In this document: piece by piece, positions 29,073 to 36,222 of the stretch
How positions within the stretch are numbered: position 1 is the stretch's first letter
Layout: each line of letters begins with the position of its first letter
Assembly (NCBI GenBank): GCA_910579205.1
Contig: CAJTTD010000005.1
Coordinates: 1-64,000, forward strand
Reading direction: 5' to 3'
Length of the DNA: 64,000 bases
Source of the DNA: an uncultured Christensenella sp.
GTDB taxonomy: Bacteria; Bacillota; Clostridia; Christensenellales; Pumilibacteraceae
Translations under genes and position numbers: made by a program
Notes under the pieces: generated by a model
Told to the model about the DNA's origin: nothing
The model's input: the letters and a program-made list of their open reading frames with translations, nothing else
Database searches by the model: none

Positions 29073-30959
29073 TCAACACCGTATGAGCACGCTGTCGTTT
29101 ACCGCGACTCGGGTATTGGGTACGGGCGTTTGCGCGGTTACTCGTTCGCCGTCGCCCACAAGCTCGACGTGAAGCCCCGTCTTTTCAAGCGCCGCCACTG
29201 CGTCCGCCGCCGTCTCGCCTATAACGTCGGGCATGAACGTGAACTCCGTTTGTTCGAGCGTAGTCGGCTCAAGCCCTGTGTAATCGAATATGTTGGCGAA
29301 CACGCGCCCCGCATAAGGCGCGGCGACGAGACTGCCGTAATACATATAACCTTGCGGCTCGTCTACTATCATGAGCACGGCGTACTTGGGATCGTCCGCG
29401 GGCGCAAAACCTATAAACGACGAAACATACTTGCCTTGCGCTATGCCGCCGCCAACGTACTTTTGCGCCGTACCAGTTTTGCCGCCCACCGCGTAACCCG
29501 CCACGCCCGCTTTGCTTCCGCCGCCGCTTTCCACGACACCGCGCAGATATTCGCGCATTTTTGCCGACGTGCTCTCGCTCACAGTAGTTCGCACCGCTTC
29601 GGGCAAGCGCACCGCAAGATTTTTGCCGTCGTACGAATCGACGGACGCAACGAGATAGGGCTTATACAGTGTTCCGCCGTTTACTACCGAACACACGCCC
29701 GTGATAAGCTGCAACGGCGTTACGGCTACCGCCTGACCGAATCCTATGCGCGCAAGATCGACTGTCTTTACGTTATCTTGCTTCATAAGCATGCCACTGC
29801 TCTCGCCCGCAAAATCGACGCCCGTCTTTTGCCCAAGTCCGAAATTGCGTAGCGAGTCGTAAAACCGCGAAGTGCCAAGTCTTAGCGCAAGGTCCATAAA
29901 AACGCAGTTGCAAGAGTTTTTTACGCCCTCTGCCAAGTGCTGACTTCCGTGCCCTATCGACCGCCAACACCGTATGCGCTGTCCGTCCACTGTTCTCGAC
30001 CCCGCGCAATAAAACGAATCGTTATCGGACACCACTCCCGCCTCGAGCGCCGCCGCAGTGGTAAAAATCTTAAACGTAGAGCCGGGTTCGTACATATCGA
30101 CTATCATGGTGTTGCGCGACAGTTCGTTCAAAAGCTCGAGATCGTTGCGCGGCGGGTCGTTGAGATCGAACGACGGGTTCTTTGCCATTGCGAGTATCCC
30201 GCCCGTATTCACGTCCATTACTACCATGGACGCGGACTTTGCGTTGAACTCCGTCGCCGCAGCCTTTACCGCGCTCTCTGCAAAACTCTGGATATTGCTG
30301 TCTACGGACAGCGTTATATTACATCCCGGTATGCTCGGCACGTAGCGCGTGATACTGTCCTCCAATTCTCTGCCCGCTATGTCGGTAGACGTGTACGCAA
30401 AACCGTCCACGCCCGTCAAGTATTTGTCGTAGTAGCTTTCTATACCAGACTGCCCGACATTGTCTATATTGGTAAAACCGAGTATCTGCGACAGCGACGC
30501 TCCGAACGGATAGTTGCGTTGCGTATCGAGCGTATAGTAAAGCCCCGCGATCTTTTTTTCGCGCAAAGCGTAAGCGTCGGTCGCCGATATCTTCCGCTTT
30601 AAAGTAACCTCGCCCACGCTCGACGACAGCTTTTTGATCACCGTTTCCCTATCGAGCGACAAAGCCGCGCTTACAGCGTCCGCCGCAGCCTCCTTGTCCG
30701 TTACCGCATTGGGACGCGCATAAAGCGTAAACACATCCTTGCTGTCGGCGAGAACGTTTCCGTTTCTGTCATAAATATTGCCGCGCGGCGCTTTTAGCGG
30801 AAGGTCGCGGTACCATTGCTCCGCCGCCTTTGCTCTAAGTTCCGCGCCGTCTATTATCTGTATGTAAAGCAACCGCCCGAAAAGCGCGGTAAATACGCAG
30901 CATAACGCTATCAACGCTATCAGTATGCGTTTTCGCATTATAGTGGCGCACGTTTTCAT
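29073..30959 (-). CDS. Class B penicillin-binding protein with PASTA domain (FtsI/SpoVD-like)
   Basis: Transpeptidase that cross-links septal peptidoglycan, probably with FtsW. There is one N-terminal membrane helix (about 11-32), a PBP dimer domain with LKAPRGNIYDRNG, the active-site STFK (Ser294, Lys297), SCN at 349-351 and KTG at 494-496. A single PASTA domain occupies about 565-628. The start at 30959 has GGAGGTG just upstream; a TTG five codons earlier lies in that site and is rejected. SpoVD-type and division PBPs of sporeformers both carry PASTA domains, so the sequence alone does not decide between FtsI/PbpB and SpoVD. Confidence 0.95.
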   Translation of the reverse strand: MKTCATIMRKRILIALIALCCVFTALFGRLLYIQIIDGAELRAKAAEQWYRDLPLKAPRGNIYDRNGNVLADSKDVFTLYARPNAVTDKEAAADAVSAALSLDRETVIKKLSSSVGEVTLKRKISATDAYALREKKIAGLYYTLDTQRNYPFGASLSQILGFTNIDNVGQSGIESYYDKYLTGVDGFAYTSTDIAGRELEDSITRYVPSIPGCNITLSVDSNIQSFAESAVKAAATEFNAKSASMVVMDVNTGGILAMAKNPSFDLNDPPRNDLELLNELSRNTMIVDMYEPGSTFKIFTTAAALEAGVVSDNDSFYCAGSRTVDGQRIRCWRSIGHGSQHLAEGVKNSCNCVFMDLALRLGTSRFYDSLRNFGLGQKTGVDFAGESSGMLMKQDNVKTVDLARIGFGQAVAVTPLQLITGVCSVVNGGTLYKPYLVASVDSYDGKNLAVRLPEAVRTTVSESTSAKMREYLRGVVESGGGSKAGVAGYAVGGKTGTAQKYVGGGIAQGKYVSSFIGFAPADDPKYAVLMIVDEPQGYMYYGSLVAAPYAGRVFANIFDYTGLEPTTLEQTEFTFMPDVIGETAADAVAALEKTGLHVELVGDGERVTAQTPVPNTRVAVNDSVLIRC

Positions 30960-31095
30960 TAAACACCTCCGCAAAACGACTGCAGCACAGCCGCAAGAGC
31001 GAGCCGACTACGGCACACTCTAGCTATGTATATGCCCGTCCGCACTCGATTATTGCGGAAAATACACGCGCGCGAAACTATATCATACAAACATT

Positions 31096-31125
31096 AAAAA
31101 ACGCTTCGATCATAAGACCGAAGCG
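31096..31125 (-). terminator. Terminator inside the dcw cluster, after the FtsL-like gene
   Basis: Minus-strand hairpin CGCTTCG / CGAAGCG (31125-31119 and 31108-31102), extended by three further pairs around a TTAT loop and followed by TTTTTT. It starts 19 bases after the FtsL-like stop, so mraZ-rsmH-ftsL-like transcripts should end or be attenuated here. I found no convincing promoter for the PBP gene in the following 120 bases. Confidence 0.8.
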
Positions 31126-31143
31126 CATTAATGTTACTGTTTG

Positions 31144-31911
31144 TTATATTCTGCTCAACCCGTCGCAAAATCTGTCGAAACCGTTCGTGTGAGGATGAGG
31201 GAGTGGATATTTTACCTTGTCTACGCGGTTAACGGTAAAATCGGGACCGTCGGCTTTGACCATGCCCGCCGAAACCGCCGAGTCGCGTATGGTAGATTCG
31301 TTAGTAAGCACGGCTATGCGCGTCTCTTGTTCGGCGATTATCTCTTGTTTTTGAGCGATCTCTTCGGAAAACAACTGAGCTTGAGCGGACGCGCTCGATA
31401 TGGATACGCCCGTCGCGATAACAGCTACAGCGAGCACTATGGCGATAGCTACATACACCAAGAGCAGCATTTTCATGCGCGGAGTGAGCCTTGATTGCTC
31501 GCGGTACGCCGCTTGCGGTTTTTCGGTGCGCTCTTCTGCTTTTTCCTTTGCGTAAGCCTGCGTCTTCATCGAAGGCATAAAGTCTTCGCGGTCGAGCGCT
31601 TTTTTCTCTTTGCTCTCGCGCTTGGGAAGCTCTACCGTCTGACGCGCGCCTTTAGTTCCGCCGAGAGTGGAATAGAGCGGAGGTTGAGATCCCGTCATTT
31701 CCTCAACGGGCGTAAACATAGGCTCTTGCACTGCCGAACGGTCGGTAATGAGAATGCTGTCGAAATCGGAACGAGCGTCGGAGGACTTTGCAGCTTCCGC
31801 CGTTTGGGTATAAGCGACAGTACTCGCCGAATACGGCGAGCGTCCGTCGTTATCGAAATTTCCGTAACGATCTTGATAAGTTTTGATCTGTCGTGAAGTT
31901 GCTTTAAGCAT
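31144..31911 (-). CDS. FtsL-like single-pass division protein with long cytoplasmic N-terminus
   Basis: 255 aa with one membrane helix at about 148-169, followed by ~40 residues of predicted coiled coil (Ala/Gln/Glu-rich) and a short C-terminus. This topology and the place between rsmH and the PBP gene match FtsL, the bitopic partner of FtsB/DivIC that activates septal synthesis. FtsL is usually 80-130 aa; here a ~145-residue polar, probably disordered N-terminal extension is added. AGGTGA precedes the ATG by four bases. FtsL diverges too fast for motif proof, so assignment rests on topology and synteny. Confidence 0.75.
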   Translation of the reverse strand: MLKATSRQIKTYQDRYGNFDNDGRSPYSASTVAYTQTAEAAKSSDARSDFDSILITDRSAVQEPMFTPVEEMTGSQPPLYSTLGGTKGARQTVELPKRESKEKKALDREDFMPSMKTQAYAKEKAEERTEKPQAAYREQSRLTPRMKMLLLVYVAIAIVLAVAVIATGVSISSASAQAQLFSEEIAQKQEIIAEQETRIAVLTNESTIRDSAVSAGMVKADGPDFTVNRVDKVKYPLPHPHTNGFDRFCDGLSRI

Positions 31912-31933
31912 TTCTCACCTGCCTATGGATTTC

Positions 31934-32833
31934 TCAAAGTTTTTCTACAGTCCGCACCATTGCGCTCGCGCTGCGCGGATTATCCGTCTGTTCTTGTTCG
32001 GACGGTTTTTCACGTCCTATGATCTTGCCCGTCGCCTTGTGTCCGCATACGCAGATCGGGAGCGATCTCGGACAAATGCAGTCTGTGGCGAACTCTTTGA
32101 ACGCCGCCTTGACTATCCTGTCTTCCAACGAGTGGAACGTTATGACGGCAAGCCGCCCGCCGCGTTCTATCATCCCGAAAATGCCGACTACTGCGTCGTA
32201 CAGACCTTTTAACTCGCCGTTCACTTCTATGCGCACCGCTTGAAAAACTTTCTTTGCGGGATGTCCGCTCTTTCTGTACGGCACGGATGCGCAAATTATG
32301 TCGGCAAGCTCTTTTGTAGTCTCTATCTCGCGCTTGCCGCGCGCTCTTACTACCGCCGCCGCTATGCGCCGCGCAAAGCTCTCTTCGCCGTAACGTCTGA
32401 AGATATCCGCAAGACGCTCTTCCGAGTAGCCGTTTATAACGTCGCGCGCCGACAGCTCTTGCTGTCTGTCCATGCGCATATCGAGTTTTCCATCGCGCAT
32501 GTACGAAAAGCCGCGCGTCGGGTCGTCGAGCTGGTGCGACGAAACTCCGAGATCCATTACCGCGCCCGAAAGCTTGTCCGCGCCCGTCGTACTAAGAAGT
32601 TCGACCGCATTTTCGTATTGACCTTGAATGTACGTAATATCGCCTTTGACGTTGGCTTTGCAATATTCTATGGCGTCGGAATCGCGATCTATCGCTATTA
32701 CCCTTGCGCCCGCGTCCAACAACGCTTGCGAATGTCCTCCGCCGCCAAGCGTCGCATCCAGATACAGTCCGCCGCGCTTGACGTTAAGCGCGTCAACGAC
32801 GTATTCTTTCATTACCGAAACGTGATATGTCAT
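31934..32833 (-). CDS. rsmH: 16S rRNA (cytosine1402-N4)-methyltransferase
   Basis: SAM-dependent enzyme (formerly MraW) that methylates C1402 in the ribosomal P site. It shows HVSVMKEYVVDAL at the start, the SAM motif DATLGGGGHS, MDLGVSSHQLDD, GFSYMRDGKLDMRMD, and FHSLEDRIVK near the C-terminus. The start at 32833 is chosen because it overlaps the mraZ stop by four bases and matches the family length (299 aa). The longer upstream reading is out-of-frame sequence of mraZ. Confidence 0.97.
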   Translation of the reverse strand: MTYHVSVMKEYVVDALNVKRGGLYLDATLGGGGHSQALLDAGARVIAIDRDSDAIEYCKANVKGDITYIQGQYENAVELLSTTGADKLSGAVMDLGVSSHQLDDPTRGFSYMRDGKLDMRMDRQQELSARDVINGYSEERLADIFRRYGEESFARRIAAAVVRARGKREIETTKELADIICASVPYRKSGHPAKKVFQAVRIEVNGELKGLYDAVVGIFGMIERGGRLAVITFHSLEDRIVKAAFKEFATDCICPRSLPICVCGHKATGKIIGREKPSEQEQTDNPRSASAMVRTVEKL

Positions 32834-33303
32834 TCGGTAAACGATTGAAGGATGGCGTCGGAGTCGATCTCGTCCAAATGTCTGTAGTACAGATCTTCGT
32901 CCCAAATTTCCACGTGATCCATCGTGCCTATGGAAATGACGTTTTTGCTCAAGCCGCATTTGTCGAGCAGCGTTTGGGCGAGCGACACTCTACCGTGTCC
33001 GTCTTCCTTTACGGGCTGCGCCATGGGGAAAATAACACGCTTAAGCTCGCTGATCTTTGTGTTGAGTATGTCCGCGGACTCAAAACGCTTTGCCACCATG
33101 CGATCGAAATCGCTACCCGTATATATCATGATGCAACGTCTGAAAACGGGCTTATCCCCTTCTTTCGTTTCGTCGGAAGTAACCGCGAACTTTTCCACGC
33201 TGAGCATCATGACGGGGTTATCGCCGAGCAATTCACGAAAACGGGTCGGTATCCTAAGCCGCCCTTTATCGTCTAATTGATGGTGATACTCTCCGTAGAA
33301 CAT
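32830..33303 (-). CDS. mraZ: Transcriptional regulator MraZ
   Basis: Two tandem AbrB-like domains, each with the DxKGR-type signature: LDDKGRLRIPTRFRE in the first and KEDGHGRVSLAQTL in the second. In other bacteria MraZ binds repeats upstream of itself and controls the dcw operon. The 157-aa length is slightly above the usual 143-152. AAGGAG precedes the ATG by four bases. It is the first gene of the cluster and has its own strong promoter. Confidence 0.96.
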   Translation of the reverse strand: MFYGEYHHQLDDKGRLRIPTRFRELLGDNPVMMLSVEKFAVTSDETKEGDKPVFRRCIMIYTGSDFDRMVAKRFESADILNTKISELKRVIFPMAQPVKEDGHGRVSLAQTLLDKCGLSKNVISIGTMDHVEIWDEDLYYRHLDEIDSDAILQSFTE

Positions 33304-33348
33304 AACGCTCCTTGCGTCGGTTTATAGCGTTTACCGACATCTGAAAGC

Positions 33349-33377
33349 ATTATATCACACTTCATGACCACAATCAA
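33349..33377 (-). promoter_or_regulatory. dcw cluster promoter upstream of mraZ
   Basis: Minus strand TTGATT (33377-33372), 17 bases, TATAAT (33354-33349), leaving a ~40-base leader. Between here and the divergent threonine ammonia-lyase gene is a T-rich stretch. I did not find the tandem GTGGG boxes known for MraZ in other species. Confidence 0.75.
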
Positions 33378-33544
33378 CCCTTTTTGACCAAATTGTTGTG
33401 ATTTTTTTAATTTTTTTTCTTTTCCGCCGCCATAATACGACTTAATAATTTATCATAAATTGTCGAGTCGATGCGCGTTTGGTCGTAAAAGACTGCATTA
33501 TGCCGTCGGCGCGTTTTACGTGCGAACGAGCTTTCCGCAAACGA

Positions 33545-33573
33545 TTGACTTTACAAAGATAACGTATTATAAT
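33545..33573 (+). promoter_or_regulatory. Leaderless promoter of the threonine ammonia-lyase gene
   Basis: TTGACT (33545-33550), 17 bases, TATAAT (33568-33573), six bases, then ATG at 33580. The expected transcription start coincides with the A of the start codon and there is no ribosome site. Confidence 0.82.
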
Positions 33574-33579
33574 CGACAT

Positions 33580-34776
33580 ATGGTACTCGAAGATATATAT
33601 AAAGCAAAAGAACGACTGAGCGGCATAGTTCACCACACTCCGCTCGAACAGTCCGAAACTTTTTCGCGAATGGCGGGCGGACAAGTCTTTTTAAAGTGCG
33701 AAAATCTGCAAAAGACGGGCTCGTTCAAGGTGCGCGGCGCATACAACAAGATAAGCAAACTCGGTTTAAAAGCGGGAGCAAAGGTATACAGCTGTTCGGC
33801 GGGCAATCATGCCCAAGGCGTGGCGTTTGCCGCTACAAGGCAGAACGCGCAAGCCGTTATATACATGCCGCTGTCCACGCCCATCGCCAAGATATCTGCG
33901 ACGGAGGGTTACGGCGCAAAGGTCGTTTTGCACGGAGACGTGTTCGACGACGCTCAAGCCGAGGCGATACGCGTTTGTTCGCGCGACGGCGGAGTGTTTA
34001 TCCCGCCGTTCGACGACGAAGACGTTATAGCGGGTCAAGGCACTGTAGGTCTCGAAATACTGAGCGACCTACCCGACGTGGAAACTATCCTCGTTCCCGC
34101 TGGCGGCGGCGGGCTTTTGGCGGGTGTCGCTTTTGCCGTGAAATCGGTACGACCCGACGTTAAGGTGTACGGCGTGCAAGCGGCGGGCGCGGCGGCGGTG
34201 GCGAGCTCGTTCGGCAGATCGCCTATTACGCTCGACCGCATATACACCATAGCCGACGGAATAGCCGTAAAACGTCCGGGCGATATCACCATGAAATACA
34301 TCAACGCGTATGCGGACGGCATACTTACCGTTACCGACGACGAAATAGCGTCAACGCTTATTTCGCTTATTGAGCGCGCCAAGGAGATAGTAGAACCCGC
34401 GGGCGCGGCGGGGCTTGCCGCGGTGCTTTGCGAAAGGTATCCCGAGCTGCGCGGTAAAAAGACGGTGTGTCTGCTCTCGGGCGGCAATGTGGACGTTAGT
34501 TTTATACACAAAATAATCGAACGAGGTCTTATAAGCCGCGGACGGCAGATCCGCTTGTCCGTTATCCTCCCCGATAAACCGGGCGCGCTCGAAAACGTAA
34601 GTCGCATACTTGCCGCCAACGGCGCGAACGTTATAGCCATTCAGTACGACCGCGTAAACGCCGAACTTTCGCTCAACGAGACCATACTGCACATAACGTG
34701 CGAAGTAAGCGGCAAAGAACACGGCGCTCGCGTTATGGACGCGCTCAAAAATTCCGATTACAAACTTCAGTCTTGA
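33580..34776 (+). CDS. ilvA: Threonine ammonia-lyase with ACT domain
   Basis: PLP enzyme that deaminates threonine to 2-oxobutyrate (first step toward isoleucine, or catabolic). The PLP lysine is in KTGSFKVRGAYNK, the SAGNHAQG motif follows, the phosphate loop is PAGGGGLLAG, and LLSGGNVD closes the catalytic domain. Residues ~325-398 form a single ACT domain with the family phrase DKPGAL. The short 398-aa form with one ACT domain fits the IlvA/TdcB subgroup common in Clostridia, so biosynthetic versus catabolic use is open. The start at 33580 is set by the protein alignment and the adjacent promoter; upstream in-frame codons overlap that promoter. Confidence 0.93.
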   Translation: MVLEDIYKAKERLSGIVHHTPLEQSETFSRMAGGQVFLKCENLQKTGSFKVRGAYNKISKLGLKAGAKVYSCSAGNHAQGVAFAATRQNAQAVIYMPLSTPIAKISATEGYGAKVVLHGDVFDDAQAEAIRVCSRDGGVFIPPFDDEDVIAGQGTVGLEILSDLPDVETILVPAGGGGLLAGVAFAVKSVRPDVKVYGVQAAGAAAVASSFGRSPITLDRIYTIADGIAVKRPGDITMKYINAYADGILTVTDDEIASTLISLIERAKEIVEPAGAAGLAAVLCERYPELRGKKTVCLLSGGNVDVSFIHKIIERGLISRGRQIRLSVILPDKPGALENVSRILAANGANVIAIQYDRVNAELSLNETILHITCEVSGKEHGARVMDALKNSDYKLQS

Positions 34777-34800
34777 AAAACAGATAACCGCACGGTAAAA

Positions 34801-35484
34801 TCATAAAATTTCGACCGCACGGTTTTGAACTTGATCGCACGACGTTAAATAATATTTAACGTCGTTTTTTATTACAAGCGGCTTAGACCGACAGTCCTTG
34901 CCGTGCAAATGACCGTACACTACGGCGTTGACGGCGTATTTGTCGAACAGCGCCGTAACATCGTTATCCTCGTAACGCGAATTGAACGGCGGATAGTGGA
35001 TCATGAATATGACCTTATCATCCGCCTTGCGCATTTTTTCCATGCATGCGAGCGACATTTCTATGCGCAACAGCTCGCGCGCAAAAAGGCGTTTGCCGTC
35101 CTCCGTTTTGTCGTCGGCGCTCCACCCCCGACTGCCGCAGATAAGAACGTCGTCTATGCGCAAACAGTCGTTTTGTATTGCGTAAACGCTTTGCGGAAGC
35201 GCGGCGCGCACAGCGCCTATCCCCTTCCACCAATAATCGTGATTGCCGCGAATGAGCACTTTTTTACCCGGAAAGCCGCCTATGTACTTAAGATCGGGCG
35301 CGGCGGCTTCCAGCGTCATCGCCCAGCTGTGGTCGCCCGCAAGCAAAACAATATCGTCCGCGCCTACGCGCTCGAGCGAGCGCTGTATATCGTCGAGATA
35401 GTTGTTCCAAACCGCGCCGAAAATGTTCATCGGCTTGGGATTGTTTATGGAAAGATGCAAGTCGGAAATCGCATAGATCTTCAT
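34801..35484 (-). CDS. Calcineurin-like metallophosphoesterase, 227 aa
   Basis: Dinuclear-metal phosphoesterase fold. Metal ligands are visible in order: DLHLS (Asp8, His10), LAGDHS, GNHD near residue 80 with DYWW after it, HYPPFN near 165 and YGHLHG near 195. This pattern matches a subfamily of predicted phosphohydrolases common in Firmicutes, whose substrate is unknown. The gene converges on the threonine ammonia-lyase gene with a 24-base gap. It has no ribosome site and lies directly behind a leaderless-type promoter. Confidence 0.9.
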   Translation of the reverse strand: MKIYAISDLHLSINNPKPMNIFGAVWNNYLDDIQRSLERVGADDIVLLAGDHSWAMTLEAAAPDLKYIGGFPGKKVLIRGNHDYWWKGIGAVRAALPQSVYAIQNDCLRIDDVLICGSRGWSADDKTEDGKRLFARELLRIEMSLACMEKMRKADDKVIFMIHYPPFNSRYEDNDVTALFDKYAVNAVVYGHLHGKDCRSKPLVIKNDVKYYLTSCDQVQNRAVEIL

Positions 35485-35490
35485 GCGGTT

Positions 35491-35519
35491 AGTTTAGCAT
35501 TTACGTTCGCGCTTGTCAA
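35491..35519 (-). promoter_or_regulatory. Leaderless promoter of the metallophosphoesterase gene
   Basis: Minus strand TTGACA (35519-35514), 17 bases, TAAACT (35496-35491), six bases, ATG at 35484. No ribosome site is present. Confidence 0.75.
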
Positions 35520-35536
35520 TCGCTCGGCGCGGATTT

Positions 35537-36121
35537 TCAAACTTCGTCGCCGCCGAACGCGGGAAAAACATTAGTCCCGAAATCGGCGTCGCACACACAG
35601 CCCGTGCAAGGCGGATAATGACAGTACCCGTACGTGGGTATGAGTATATCCACGGGCGCAGTTACTTTTATTATCTGCAACAGACAGCCGCTGACGGACA
35701 CGGCGTTAGAACCTATTATCGCGCCGCTGTTTACGCTCATCGTTGACTGCACTTCTATGGAAAACGGTACTATGCCGCTGTCGGGAAGCTTTAGAAGAAC
35801 GCTTCTCGTCTCGCGCACGACTGCGGGAACGGTAAAGCACGATCCGCCGCTTTCGTAAGTTACGGCAAAAGTCGTAACGATATCGCCCGTAACGCGACAG
35901 CACCCGCCCGTTCCGTCTGTTACCGAATAACCCACAAGCTCGCTGCCCGTAACGCGCGCACAAGCAAACGCAGCTTGCTGCGGCAAAGCGGTATCCGTCG
36001 TGAGCGTCAAAGTTATGTTTCTGTCGGTAAAAGCGCAACCGTCGAATACGCGCTTCGTTTCTATCACCATTCGGCAGCAGAGACCGTCGAAATCACCGCC
36101 GCAACCCGCCTTTTTGACCAT
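35537..36121 (-). CDS. Cysteine-rich protein of unknown function, 194 aa
   Basis: Not recognised. Thirteen cysteines are spread over 194 residues, including CC pairs at both ends of the first third and a C-terminal cluster YCHYPPCTGCVC. No signal peptide or membrane helix is visible. The middle is beta-rich (alternating Val/Ile/Thr). GGAGG lies four bases before the ATG; the internal Met18 (MVIETKR) is an alternative start. The compact double-Cys pattern in a cytoplasmic protein suggests metal binding or a disulphide-linked structural protein such as a coat component, but no family could be named. Confidence 0.75.
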   Translation of the reverse strand: MVKKAGCGGDFDGLCCRMVIETKRVFDGCAFTDRNITLTLTTDTALPQQAAFACARVTGSELVGYSVTDGTGGCCRVTGDIVTTFAVTYESGGSCFTVPAVVRETRSVLLKLPDSGIVPFSIEVQSTMSVNSGAIIGSNAVSVSGCLLQIIKVTAPVDILIPTYGYCHYPPCTGCVCDADFGTNVFPAFGGDEV

Positions 36122-36222
36122 ACCGCCTCCATTCCGAAATAACTAAAAATATATATGCGGATCATGGCGGAGGCGTGAATTATATTTTGCGGTAAACGCG
36201 GCTGTCGCTAAGTATAGATACG

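Noticed and set aside
30960..31095. Separate promoter for the PBP-murE-mraY-murD-ftsW genes
   Set aside because: TATAGT and TATGAT occur but neither has a plausible -35 at 16-18 bases. Read-through of the terminator or a non-sigma-A promoter remains possible.
34787..34823. Two copies of ACCGCACGGT between the threonine ammonia-lyase and metallophosphoesterase genes as a terminator
   Set aside because: The copies are direct repeats that pair only with a central two-base mismatch; the T run is short. Termination there is possible but not supported enough to list.
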